A stretch of DNA of 64,000 nt from Cunninghamia lanceolata (taxonomy: Eukaryota; Streptophyta; Pinopsida; Cupressales; Cupressaceae), in contig BSBN01000297.1 in assembly GCA_027924645.1 (NCBI GenBank), positions 3,534,001 to 3,598,000 of the forward strand, read 5' to 3'. The translations under genes were made by a program, and so were the position numbers. The stretch's first letter is position 1, and every line of letters starts with the position of its first letter. Positions 10,401-20,880 of the stretch are shown here, piece after piece. The notes under the pieces are model-generated. The model ran no database searches, was not told where the DNA came from, and saw only the letters and a list, made by a program, of their open reading frames with translations.

Positions 10401-11514
10401 TATCACTTCTCCACCTCCTACTTTGACATTGGAGTCACTTGGGCTACATGACAGATCTTCTGATGAGTTAGATTCACTTGAGCATATTCTTGATGATGAC
10501 GAGTCTTCTACCTCCATTTTCGATGCTGAGAGGGATTCAGAGGACTCACCTCCTTTCTCTCCTAGCCATCATTCAGAGGGTGATGATTCTCCTTCACATT
10601 CTTCGACTTCTGGGCCACTTTGGGCTAGACAAACCTTGTAGTCTACAGGTGATTGGGTTAGGGATCTATCAAATGACAGGCAGACTCGTTCCCAGTTTTA
10701 GGATGTTCCACATGTCTTCATTGCTATTGCCTCTGATCCACAATACTTTCGAGAGGCTTCTGGTATTCTTGAGTGGGATACAACTATGTAGGAGTATAGT
10801 TCCTTGATGAGGAACCACACTTGGGATCTTGTCTCCTCTTCTTAAGGGAAGAAAACTTGTTCGATGTAAGTGTATCTATCAGACAAAGTTTGTAGCAGAT
10901 GAGTCAGTTGACAAGGATAAGGTTGACCTGGTCGCAAAAGGATTCTCCCAGGTTCCTAGGATTGACTACTCTGAGACTTTTGCGCCAGTTGCCAGAATGA
11001 ACTCCATCTGACTTGTTCTTGCCATTGTTTCAGCCAATCGTTGGGAAGTATACCAGATGGATGCGAAGAGTGCTTTTCTTCACGGTGACCTTCATGAGGA
11101 GATCTACATGGAGCAGCCACAGGGTTTCATTCATGATTCTTCACTTGTGTGCCACCTTCGGAAGTCTCTCTATGGCCTCAAACAAGCTCCTCGGGCCTGG
11201 TATGCCAAGATGGACTCCTTCCTTCTGACAGTTGGGTTCACTCGATGCCATTCTAATCCCAATGTCTACATTTTGCAGTAGGATGATTCACTTTTATTTT
11301 TGGTTCTGTATGTTGACTTGTTGATCACAAGGAGTTCTTCATCTGCCGTTGGGGTAGTTAAAACTGCCCTTCATGACAGGTTTTTGATGACTGATTTGGG
11401 CTTGTTGCATTACTTTCTTGGGATTGAGAACTACCAATCTACTTCCGAGATCACCATCACACAATCCAAGTATGCTCTAGATTTGCTCTTATAGTTTCAT
11501 ATGGCTGATTGTAA
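10401..11514 (+). pseudogene. Co1 linker and reverse transcriptase
   Basis: After an acidic, Ser-rich linker with frameshifts (10400-10830) the reverse transcriptase begins GRKLVRCK at 10847. It passes VDLVAKGFSQVPRIDYSETF (the family KARLVAKGF region), the catalytic-Asp block [19 protein letters not shown], and [13 protein letters not shown]. The YVDD active site near 11307 reads LYVDLLITRS, so the second Asp is Leu. The fingers, palm and connection are otherwise recognisable. Stops occur at 11009, 11279 and 11492. Confidence 0.8.
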
Positions 11515-12281
11515 GCCTACTCCAACTCCCTTTTTTTCTAGAGTCAAACTTGAGGCTTAGTGTTCTTCACCATTTGTTGATGGCACTTTGTATTGACAGC
11601 TTGTTGGGAGTCTCATTTATCGACTCATACGAGACCTGACATTTCATATGTTGTAGGCATGGTTTCTCGATTCATGCAAGAGTCCCATGAGCTACACTAG
11701 AAAGCAACCAAGTGGATACTTCACTACATTCATGGTACTCACAATCTTGGGATTCACTACGCAGCGGGCATGGATCTTGACTTGGTGGGATAGATAGATT
11801 CAGATTGGGCAGGTGATTCTCAGGATCACAAGTTTACTTTAGGTTATAGCTTCTCACTTGGTTCAGGTCATGTTTGTTGGTCGAGCAAGAAATAGTTTGC
11901 TATTGCTCTATCTTCTACTGAGGCCGAGTATTGGGGGGCTGTGAATGCCACCATTGAGGCCATTTGGCTTTCAAAATCTTCTCACTGAGTTTGGTATCTA
12001 GATCAGACGACCATCAGTCATATTTTGTGACAACTAGAGTGCCATTCAGATCTCACAAAATTTTGTCCATCATCAGCAAACCAAATACATTGAGTTCCAC
12101 ATGCACTACATCTGGGAGCTCATCCATGGCCACGCCATCAACCTTCGGTACTGTCTGACTTTCGAGTAGGTTGCTGATAACTTCACCAAACCCTTCACTG
12201 AGAGTAAGTTCCTTCATTTGCGAGCTTTGCTAGGGGTGCAGGAGGCTTCATCTTCTGGTGGGCTTCATCCTCTCACTTAGA
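11515..12281 (+). pseudogene. Co1 RNase H region
   Basis: The Copia RNase H domain removes RNA from the hybrid. Fragments in several frames show the conserved blocks: DSDWAGDSQDHK near 11796 with the first Asp, SSTEAEYW near 11920 with the Glu, and a degenerate CDN.SAIQIS near 12025. The closing segment (VADNFTKPFTESKF) is near 12173. At least six stops and several frameshifts make it non-functional. Confidence 0.75.
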
Positions 12282-12306
12282 GTCCTGACTCTCTACTCTG
12301 GGGGGT

Positions 12307-12341
<35 letters not shown>

Positions 12342-12480
12342 TTGGGGGGGGGGGGGTATTCTCTCTTTTCTGGGGGTGCTTCTTCTCTTTGAGGGGGATT
12401 TTTATGTACATGAGTGTCTCATCATACTTGATTTGTCGAGACCCATCTTTTCATCCACCTAAGTTGCGCTTAATGGTGGG
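12282..12480 (+). other. Co1 3' untranslated region with TC repeat and purine tract
   Basis: It contains a (TC)n run at about 12306-12339 and a G-run at 12344-12356. It ends AATGGTGGG directly before the 3' LTR, a short purine stretch that probably served as polypurine tract. Confidence 0.6.
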
Positions 12481-12929
12481 TGTTAGTGTAGGTTTTTATT
12501 TCCTAGTTGGGATATTTATTTTCCTATAATCCTAGGTTTTTCCTACACTTTTTTATTAATCTTGTTTAGGTTCATAAATCATGTTTAATTGAGTGGGTTA
12601 TGAGGTGTCACCATCCTACAAGGGAGCACCCATTTGCTATCTTGGGAAGATACTTTGCTATCTTTAGACTGATAGATGGTTGCTTCCTATTAGTTGGTGT
12701 TGCCACTTCCACCCTCTCCCTTTTCTATATAAACATGCTGCCTAGCTTGTATTTTGTATCTTTTACTTTTGCATCCTCATAATGCTATTTTGCTTTTGCA
12801 GCATTTATGTTACTCCCGTGGAGACTAACTCTGTGTTGTTATTTTGATTTTGTATCATTTGCTTTCACAGTTTAATATCTATTTGTTTGCACTAGTTTTC
12901 TGGGTTATTTATCTATTCAGATTCTAAAA
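12481..12929 (+). repeat. Co1 3' LTR
   Basis: It starts TGTTAGTGTAGG and runs parallel to the 5' LTR to CTAAAA, where the 5' copy has CTAACA. The TSD GTTAT follows at 12930-12934. Confidence 0.95.
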
Positions 12930-12934
12930 GTTAT

Positions 12935-13599
12935 TAGGGAACTTGGTAGGTCAATTGCACATTATAAAGACATGGTATGAAAAAGGAAATGGTTTCGATG
13001 TCCCTAATGACATTTCAAATGATAGATGAAATAGTCAGTCACCTATTTTGTTTAGTTTTTTAGGTGTTCTATTTCCAATGCTACATATTTTTTTGTCAGC
13101 ACTTTTGTTCAATATGATGGGAGCTAATATATGGTTCTATATATTAGCATCATATATTGATGGTAAATCATAATTTATTAATATGGTGTTTATGTTTCAA
13201 AAAAATCATGAAAATAATGTTTTTTGATTATTAAAGAGAAGCGCTTTTAACTAGAGCTATGAACCGGAAAGGGTTTTGAAAGGGCCCTGAAACCTTGTAC
13301 AACAAGAACAAGCAACAACCTCAAGAACAAAAACAACAGCAACAAACAAGAACCAAACAATGAAGCAGGCCTAAAAACAACAAGGCAACAAAACAATGAA
13401 GTAGGCCTAAAAACAAGGCCACAACGAAAGAACAATGTTAGTTTAAAATTTTATTTTATTTTTCTTGTTTTTATCATGCATTGTATTTGGTAGTTTCTAT
13501 GGTTCAATTTTTAAATCCTTTTTAACATACAAATGAATGACACTACATTTAAATAGATTTGAAGAGTACATAAAGAGGTTTACAAGGAAGATTCTTGAA
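12935..13599. other. Continuation of interrupted host exon, then AT-rich DNA
   Basis: The first 20-80 bases continue the frame of the exon cut by Co1 (LGNL, then a GTAGGT donor). The rest has no gene. An A/C-rich stretch (13280-13430) contains the block CAATGAAG.AGGCCTAAAAACAA twice, about 35 bp apart. Confidence 0.4.
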
Positions 13600-14160
13600 A
13601 TCTGTAATAATATAAAAAGTGCTCCCCAATTAATGGGGATGGTAAAGTTAAGTCTTCTAACTTTAGACAAGATGCCATTTGGGTTTCCCCAAAACCTAAC
13701 CGATTCAAATTGAATTTTGATGGTGCTTCAAAAGGGAACCTTGGCATTTTGGGTGCTAGTTGTATTATAAGAAATGAAAATGGAAAGGTTATTGATGCAA
13801 CATAAAAAAAACTCAAGAAGCTACTAACAATGAAGTCAACGTTCAAGCCCTTGCCCTTGGTCTTCAAATTTGTAAAACTCTAAAATGCAAAAATGTTGAA
13901 ATAAGAAGGGGATTCTATGATAATCATCAATGCAATTAACAAGAGAAAGTCCCCTAATTGGAAGATAAACAATTTATTACTCTAGGTATGGCCTCTTTTG
14001 GATTATTTGGATAATTACACCATAGGACACATTTATAGAGAAATAAATGTAGAAGCAGATCTACTTGCAAACAATGCCATTACTATGAAAGAGGAAAACA
14101 TCATCGATTCAAGTCTAAGTCCTTGGCTAAACTTGCAAGAAATAATCGGTAACAAAAGTT
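13600..14160 (+). pseudogene. Orphan LINE-type RNase H fragment
   Basis: From about 13630 one frame reads QDAIWVSPKPNRFKLNFDGA, then SKGNLGILGASCIIRNENG, ending in a TAA at 13804. This is the start of the plant LINE or RVT_3-type RNase H with its first catalytic Asp in NFDGA. After frameshifts the later blocks appear: EGDSMIIINAINKRKS (second Asp, near 13905) and GHIYREINVEADLLANNAI (the His and last Asp region, near 14025-14080). It is related to, but not the same as, the RNase H of the LINE at 17.8-18.5 kb. No reverse transcriptase lies upstream, so it is an isolated remnant, probably of a 5'-truncated LINE. Confidence 0.75.
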
Positions 14161-14350
14161 AGCTGAAGATGGTCAATTTACTAATGACATTTTTTTATTG
14201 AATGTATTAATGCCGATTGTTCAAAGGTGAATTTATTTTCATCATCATCTTGTTCAATTCAACTCATGCCAAGTATGGCATAATCAAGATCTTTGTTATG
14301 ATTGAGTGTATTGGCTTATTGTTTAATAATGAAATGTCTTTATCTTGCAG

Positions 14351-14894
14351 ATTTCTCGTCCTTCTCACATTTAGTTCCTCTCCCTTGTTCCAATGGATAC
14401 CTTGGTAAGATTGGTCTGCAACCAAAAGCAAATGGCTTTCCTTGGTGGCATCATTGAATAGAGGATGAAATGCATCTTCAAATCACATAATGGGTTATCC
14501 TTCATGCTGTTGAATGGGTTCTTGGGGAAGAGTATATGGTCGCATATCATAGCTTTCGTGTAAATTTAGATGTCGCTTCGATGTTGTTGCCGTTCTCCTG
14601 GACTTTGGCGAAGAAAAAGATATGGTTAAGAGATTAGTAGCGCAGTTAATAAGAAAACAACTTTTAGGTGGGCTGTATGATATTATCATTGAAGCAATTG
14701 TTAGTGTAGGTCTTCCCCCTGTCAATGGTACCCTGCTCATGAACAATAGGGTTGTCCAGGCTTCATGGAGGCCTTTCATTTCCACTAAAATGCTCACGAA
14801 AGAAGCAAGAAGAAGGGCCGAAGCTACAAAAGCTATTGCATTTCTAAAACAAGCATTGAGATTACAATCTAATGAGGTTGGTGGAGGATTTTAG
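14351..14894 (+). CDS. Candidate host exons, unidentified protein
   Basis: A possible small exon (14351-14404) lies between a TATCTTGCAG acceptor and a GTAAGATTGG donor. Further on, a frame open from about 14540 to a TAG at 14892-14894 encodes DVVAVLLDFGEEKDMVKRLV, then GGLYDIIIEAIVSVGLPPVN, and ends with a basic helix (KEARRRAEATKAIAFLKQAL). The amino-acid mix looks like real protein rather than translated AT-rich DNA. I do not recognise the family, and the in-frame start (14622) is likely not the true one. It may be the last exon of a host gene or a relic. The antisense ORF at 14495-14797 is its shadow. Confidence 0.3.
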
Positions 14895-15338
14895 TAGGTT
14901 TTCAATATAGGGTAAGGCATGCCTATGCAAGTATATATCTAGACAATGATTGTTAAGATGTCTTAATAGATTTAGTCTTGTTGATATAGGAAGAATTATT
15001 CAATTATGACTACTAGGATGGTAGGTAGAAGGAAAGCTCAGGAGTTTTTGTAACCTCTTGAAATATGTATAACTCTCTGAAACTATAAAGTTTATTTTTT
15101 GCTATATATATAAAGGGAGCAGTCCCCTTGACTACAATTTATTGATAAAAAAAATATAAAAAATGCAAAGAAAAACATTTAAGTATATCAATATTCATCT
15201 AGAATTAATTACAATCACAAACTATATTTTGAATGATTGTATGTGCTTCCTTTAATGGAAGCACATTGTTGGACATTTGCCTATGTTAATTGAAAATAAG
15301 ACTTACCATGGCAGTGTTAAAAGAATGTGATGTCATAT
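14895..15338. other. AT-rich, no gene seen
   Basis: This would be 3' flank of the preceding candidate exon. It contains a short (TA)n run near 15100-15110 and an A-rich stretch near 15147-15175, but no ORF or element end that I can define. Confidence 0.4.
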
Positions 15339-15433
15339 GTCTTCTCCATTGCACACTGTCAAACTTAATTTTGAATTTTTGGTTTATGATGATGATATGC
15401 TATTATCAATTTGATTTCCCTTGATTATTTGAT

Positions 15434-15492
<59 letters not shown>

Positions 15493-15754
15493 GTTATGAT
15501 ACATGTTCTTCCCCACTGCATTATGTCAAACTTGATTTTGGACAGACACAAATATATATATTTGTGTGTGTGTGTGGGGGGTTACAATACATGTTCTTCC
15601 CCATTGCATTATGTCAAACTTAATTCTAGATTTTTGGTTTATGATGATGCTATGTTATTATCAATTTGATTACTCTTTACGACAATACATGTTCTTCCCC
15701 ATTGCATTATGTCAAACTTAATTCTAGATTTTTGGTTTACGATGATGATATGTT
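15339..15754. repeat. Diverged tandem repeat block with AT and GT microsatellites
   Basis: The phrase CATTGCATTATGTCAAACTT recurs near 15346, 15513, 15602 and 15699, and GGTTTATGATGATG recurs near 15381, 15637 and 15734 with one-base changes. A pure (AT)n lies at 15439-15490 and a GT run near 15565-15577. The block continues beyond the LINE at 44850, so the LINE landed inside it. Confidence 0.8.
15740..15754. repeat. LINE target site duplication (left copy)
   Basis: CGATGATGATATGTT is repeated without mismatch at 44850-44864. Joining the flanks through one copy restores the tandem-repeat unit seen upstream at about 15637-15680, which confirms the insertion point independently. Confidence 0.93.
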
Positions 15755-15932
15755 TTTGATATTATAAGGCGGCAAACCAGGGGCCGATCCCTTACAGAAC
15801 AGAACCCAAAAAGGGCAAAAAAGGCTCAGAAAACAAAACGAGCTAGAAACACCATCGACAACCTACATACAACCAAACTACAGTAAAAAGCTACTAACAA
15901 CAAAAAGCCAGCTAACAGAAAGCATAGAAAAA
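15755..15932 (-). other. LINE 3' untranslated region and terminus
   Basis: 178 bp follow the ORF3 stop. The end reads CCTGGTTTGCCGCCTTAT then AATATCAAA on the - strand, with no long poly(A). The same terminus, diverged, closes the LINE fragment in Co1 near 8771-8801. The region is T-rich and moderately similar between the two copies. Confidence 0.7.
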
Positions 15933-17731
15933 CTAGGAAGGGATGTCCTCCTCTCCCTTAGAAAGAAACTCCAACATTTTGTCAAATTCTTTAACCTTGT
16001 CATTATCAGCACCATGAATAAGAACTTCATGTTCCCTCAGCAGGGAGAGATTGGCCATAGCAGTCCTGCATAACATGCTAGTAATAAAATTACCAAGAGA
16101 CAAGACTCTTTTTTCTAGGAACTCCACCCACTCCTTCAGCTGAGACAAATCATCAACACCATTTAATTCCTCAATATTGTCTTCCTCCCTACTATCTTGA
16201 GCATTATTACCTTCCTCTTGAAACAGATCAGGATCAACATAGACAACAAAGCGAACAGAGTGGGCATCCTTCCCAGTGTTATCAACAGTATCAATCACCT
16301 CCACCTGAGTAGAAATATCACCCACATCCACACAGTCCTCAGTGGGGACATAATTATGGACCCCAATATTATCTTTCGTATCAAAGGTTTCCACAGGAAT
16401 GTCCTGCCCATCAATTTCTTCTTCACCACCGAAATCTTCAATAGCAATCTTTTGAACATCACCGGATTCTTTAGGATCTTCCTCCTCATGGTTAGAGGTT
16501 TCAGAATTGCTTTCAGAATAGTCAATAAGCTTCAGCTTGGGAGCCCATTTGCCAGCAATGCGACCAGACCGCTTAACAACAACAAATTTACCTTCTAGTT
16601 TAACTTTTTTGAAATTTCGTGAGGGTCCCTCCCTACCCTGATTGTGTCACTTTGGGTCCTAGAAACCCCAAAATCTTCTTTCAAAAGGTTAGACTCTGTG
16701 TCAACATCTGACAGACGTCTCTTAGATTTCAATTTGAATTTGGAGGGAGGGTTTTGAACATTTTTGGTAAAAGACTTAGAAGTCCCAAAACAAGGATCGC
16801 CTTCAAGAAGCCATTTAGGAGTAGCAAGATTAGTTTTCACCGAGTCAGTAGGGGTATCCTGACCAAAGGGCTGAAGAGAAGGAGAAGGAGACAGAGCTAA
16901 ATGAAACTGGTAAAGTCTGTGAATGAGCCCTTGATGTAAGGGAATAGGCTTCTCACCAGGCTTCTTTAGCAGAGTCTTCTTAACATGTTGAACAGAGTGC
17001 TCAAGAGAAGAAAGCAAATAAAAAGGAAAACTAATGGTGGCATTCCTTCTAAAATGATTCAACAATGCGAGATGATAGTGATAAAACCTGGTAAAACGAT
17101 CCTCAAGGGTGAAATACTTCATCACCATATAGCACATGTAAGCCCACGGTTCAGGAAGACGGGCTCTCTCAAAACCACCCTGGTAAGGCACTAGCTCCTC
17201 ACCTTCACCAAGAAATAGTTTCTGATTCTGAGCATCCGAAACCGTAGACTTTTTCTGTATCTTCGTATCTTTTGAAGAAAGACCCGTAGCCATAGCAATT
17301 TCATTCTCTGAAACCACGAAAATGACATTCCCAATTTGCACCTTGCGATTATCCCATGACTGAGCAAATTGAATAGATAGGTTTTCGTCATGTCCATTCA
17401 AACATTCAAGGAATGGGGTGACTCCTCCTTTACAGTAATGCCAAACCAAGGCATTCTCTTTGAATTCACCGTAGTTATTAGGTTCAGTTCTAATCCTGTC
17501 GCCACCCATGATGAAAAACCAGTGAAACTGAATGAGCCTGGAGAAGGGATAGGCAGAGTTATTATCCAGAAAACTTCTATCAATGCTGTGGGAAAATCGA
17601 GAGACTTTGATCACAGTACAAAGAGTATGAAAGGCAAAGAGGACACAGTCAGAATTAGGGCTATCATTATGACAATAACCCGAGGTCCTTACATAATCTT
17701 TCCTTATTAATCGGCTATCCTTCACACGCAT
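15933..17731 (-). pseudogene. LINE ORF3, unrecognised family
   Basis: The frame is open from 17731; the ATG at 17509 (MGGDRIRTEPNNYGEF) is the likelier start because upstream codons look non-coding. A globular N-terminal domain of about 230 residues contains WHYCKGGVTPFLECL, AQSWDNRKVQIGNVIFVVSE leading into NEIAMATGL, RFYHYHLALLNHFR, FPFYLLSSLEHSV and PLHQGLIHRLYQFHLAL. A basic block (KLKSKRRLSD) follows. A frameshift near 16600 closes the frame at 16595; the other frame continues KVKLEGKFVVVKRSGRIAGK, then about 150 acidic residues and a helical C-terminus ending GEEDIPS at 15933. Total is about 590 residues from 17509. No motif identifies a reaction. The W-FxVxE-IAxATGL layout recalls retroelement-borne 'plant mobile' type proteins, but that is an impression. 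The position after the RNase H is unusual. Confidence 0.75.
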
Positions 17732-17838
17732 GCAAAGCTATCCAATCTCATTCTCATCATTTATAAAGTGTCTAATCAACATGCCCTGAATTAAAGAACT
17801 AGCCATGTAGATAAGCCAAGTGAAATGATGAGTAATCA

Positions 17839-18500
17839 TCATATAGTAACTTGCTCTTTTTTAATGATATCCCTAATCTGTTGCGGGATATTATGGAGTT
17901 GGCGCCAACAACGCCAGTTTTGAAGTTGCTGACCGAAATTTGCCAGGCTGTCAGCAACAGTATTGCCCTCTCTATAAATATGAGAGAAGGAAATGACAGG
18001 AATAGCCTGTGAAAGAGTTTGAATATCAAACACTATATCCTTAAGTTGCCAACCACACTCCGCGGCTTTAGACACAGCCTCAATAATAATTTTGGAATCA
18101 CCCTGAACATGAAGCTGGCAGATACCAAGTGATATAGCCAACTTGAGACCCCATAAAAGAGCAGAGGCTTCAACAAAGTTATTAGTCTGGTTACCAATTC
18201 CTCCAGCATAAGCAGCAATTAGAGCTCCTTTGTCATTCCTTATAATTCCTCCACCACTAGCCTTTCCATTTGACTTAGCAGCTCCATCAAAATTAAATTT
18301 GAACTAACCTGGGTCAGGGGGAGTCCAAATAGTGTTTAATCTTTTAATGCGTTTAGAATCATCAAAAGCTGGAATTTGATTCATAATCCCCCAGTTGGAA
18401 GCCACAAGGGCTCCGTGTTGAGTAAGAGGTTTGTCAGCAATTTTGATGCTGGAATTAGAAACATTCTCCAGGGGAGCTTTAGAAAAAGAATAGAAAACCT
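17839..18500 (-). pseudogene. LINE ORF2, C-terminal piece: RNase H
   Basis: It continues the ORF2 piece at 25519 after Co2 is removed. FNFDGAAKSNGKASGGGIIR starts the domain with the first Asp; one in-frame stop (18304-18306) lies just ahead of it. EASALLWGLKLA gives the Glu, HVQGDSKIIIEAV the second Asp, and YREGNTVADSLANF the last Asp, so all four acidic residues are present. A stop at 17839-17841 ends ORF2 after IRDIIKKEQVTI. The domain would remove RNA after reverse transcription. A frame change occurs near 18150. Confidence 0.85.
18496..18500. repeat. Target site duplication of Co2 (left copy)
   Basis: AACCT precedes the left LTR and recurs at 25514-25518 directly after the right LTR. 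Confidence 0.9.
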
Positions 18501-19752
18501 TGTTAGATCGAGGGCACACAACTGAGAGGGGGGGTGAATCAGTTGTACAAAAACTTGCTTTTACTTCAAACACTTGATTCTTCTTTGTTATTTAATAGCA
18601 TATCAATTAACCATTCATGAAAGCATAAAGCATAAACACCAGAGCAGATAAACATCAACACATTAGACACCCAGATTTTGACATGGAAAACCCGGTCAAG
18701 GGAAAAACCACGGGGTGATTAACCCAAGGATTATTCTCTGTTAGAAGAATAAGAAAAAATAGATGGCACATGCCAATTAGGGCTCACTGCCCGAGCACAC
18801 TGCTCACAAGGAGGCACACTGCCTACAAGAGACACACTGTCTACAAGATAACAAGTATTACAAACTTGAACTGGAGATTGACATCTTTACCATGCCTGGA
18901 TCAGTTCCATTTAAGCCCAAAAACTCCTGCTCTGCCTTTCGCACTTCTTTTCGCTATATCACTCTCATCACCGTAAGACACACTTCAAAATGAATTCACA
19001 AACCCTTATTTATACAAGGCATCAACTTAGGAACAATCATCTAAGTCGGCAAACACCTACAAGATCATTCGCAAGACGTGTAATACATTCGGTCGGCCAG
19101 TCTTAAGAAGAACACCAATATCCATGGTTATTCTTCGAATGCAAACTCTAACTTCAATGCGGACCGCCCATAAGAATAGAACACGATCCAAAGATCACCA
19201 AAACCTTTCCTGAGTCATCAAGAACATCCGCACTTTATCAGCTTACTCGAATTCTTCTGTTTTTCATCCGGAACTTCAAGAACACAGTCTGTCATCACTG
19301 TCATAATGAAAAAGGTGCTTTCGGACCTCCAAACCATGAACAAATCTAGTTGTCACTTCATACGAACTTATTCAACACTCTCTCCAATCCGCAGAATGAG
19401 ATAATGTAAGTCCGGAGCTCATCGGACCAATCTGTGACACTCTGTCACCACTGAACGCCTGCCGGAACCGGTTCTACTTGAGCGAACATAACTTCTTCAG
19501 ATCTTCATGCGGACTTCTGAAATCTTAACTGGAACATCTAAAGACTCATATCTAAAAACCCTTTAAACCGCATCCTCTGATCCTCAACCTATTGAGTACT
19601 TTTGCCTTCTTTTCATCACTATTCTTCATTATTCCTGATTGAGACTAATTTCCTCAATAACCTCAGCACACAGCTCATCCAATCCTTCTTATCAATGCAA
19701 TATGAGTATGTTGACATCAATGACAACACTGGTTAACCTCATACTTGCAACA
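18501..19752 (-). repeat. Co2 3' LTR
   Basis: On the + strand it begins TGTTAGATCG and ends TTGCAACA. It pairs with 24263-25513; differences are scattered single bases. It contains a TATA-like TATAAATAAG on the - strand at 19005-19014. Confidence 0.95.
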
Positions 19753-19770
19753 ATCTCCCCCTTTGTCATT
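19753..19770 (-). other. Polypurine tract of Co2
   Basis: On the - strand AAAGGGGGAGAT abuts the 3' LTR, in the position where plus-strand DNA synthesis is primed. The following region to 20073 has further purine-rich copies (CTCCCCCTTTG on the + strand near 19915) but no gene. Confidence 0.75.
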
Positions 19771-20073
19771 GATGGCAACATATGATGTGAAAAACCATCA
19801 AGACAAGAACTTCTCCTTTCTGCCACAGCTCCCCCTAACAGCAACAGCTCTTCACATGTCTTCTCTTCCTTTACTGCTCCCCCTTTGATCATCAACCATT
19901 TGTTTCACATGTCTTCTCTCCCCCTTTGACATCAATGGCAAAGGGCTCATACTTGCAATTGTAACACATCAGAATCATACCAGCTGCTCCCCTTTAGTAG
20001 TAGCTCCCCATCATCAATCTGGATCACAAGATATGACCGTGATATCCACCGGACTGATGCACATCAGTGCATC
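19771..20073 (-). other. Co2 3' non-coding region
   Basis: About 300 bp lie between the RNase H stop and the polypurine tract. Phrases such as CTCCCCCTTTG and TCACATGTCTTCTCT recur two or three times, so it looks internally duplicated. No ORF of note. Confidence 0.5.
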
Positions 20074-20880
20074 CTAGTTCATCACCGGAGGGGCCATGAC
20101 CCTTAACTTCTCCCTGAGATACTCAAAAGAGTCCTTGGGAAGAGGTTTAGTAAAAATATCTGCAAGATGATCCTTGGAGGGCACATACTCCAATCTGACT
20201 TCACCCTTGTTCACTTGTTCTCTCAGAAAGTGAAATTTGATAAATATATGCTTGGTCTTAGAATATAACACCGGATTCTTAGAAATATTTATTGCACTAG
20301 AATTATCACAGAAAATTGTGATAGGCTCCTCATATTCTATTTGCTTCATCCACAAAAGTTGGGTGCAACTTGTTGCTGCTGCAATGTATTCAGCTTTAGT
20401 TGTAGACATGGATATTGCTTCTTGTTTCTTGCTTAGCCAAGAAACCAACCTTTTTCCCAAAAAGAATGCTCCTCCACTTGTACTCTTCCTATCATCCACA
20501 TCTCCTGCCCAATCTGTATCTGTATATGCATGAAGAGAAAAGTTATGATCTCTAGGATACCGTAGACCATACTCAACTGTTCCTTTCAAGTACCTAAAAA
20601 TTCTTTTGATTGCCATGACATGAGATTCTCTGGGATCACCCTGGAATCTCGCCACAAGACCAACAACCTGCATTATATTTGGTCTAGTTTGAGTGAGATA
20701 CAATAATCCTCCAATTATTGATCTGTACTTTGTCTGATCTGTCTTAGGAGAGTCCTCATCTTTGCTCAACTTACATCCGGTAGCCATGGGAGTGTTCATA
20801 GGCTTTGAATCTTCCATTCCAAATTTCTTCAAAAGTTCTTTCACATATTTAGTCTGAGAGATAAAGATTCCTTTCTCTGT
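20074..20880 (-). pseudogene. Co2 RNase H and C-terminal domain
   Basis: From the stop at 20881 the same frame continues TEKGIFISQTKYVKELLKKF into the connection (DQTKYRSIIGGLLYLTQTRP) and RNase H: AYTDTDWAGDVDDRKSTSGG with the first Asp, MSTTKAEYIAAATS with the Glu, FCDNSSAINISKNP with the next Asp, and KDHLADIFTKPLPKDSF near the end. It terminates at 20074 after MAPPVMN. The domain itself shows no further break and all family residues are present. Confidence 0.9.

Larger units (their letters stand above)
5349..12929 (+). mobile_element. Copia-type LTR retrotransposon Co1, decayed
   Basis: The element has two direct LTRs (453 and 449 bp), a GTTAT duplication at its ends, a primer binding site right after the 5' LTR, and a purine-rich stretch before the 3' LTR. 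Domain order is gag, zinc knuckle, protease, integrase, reverse transcriptase, RNase H. Integrase ahead of reverse transcriptase defines Copia. Its proteins are close to those of Co3 (51-58 kb): both have the [18 protein letters not shown] segment, so they belong to one lineage. The reading frame is broken many times, and a LINE fragment of about 1.2 kb sits in gag. The element cannot make its own proteins. Confidence 0.95.

Noticed and set aside
14495..14797. 100-codon ORF on the - strand
   Set aside because: It is antisense to the protein-like frame at 14540-14894 and has poorer composition.
15411..15669. ORFs of repeated Ile-Tyr near 15.4-15.7 kb (also at 45.0 and 61.6 kb)
   Set aside because: They are translations of (AT)n microsatellites and have no start context or homology.
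16197..16598. 133-codon ORF on the + strand
   Set aside because: It is the antisense shadow of the acidic region of LINE ORF3, which has the better coding character and a matching second copy.
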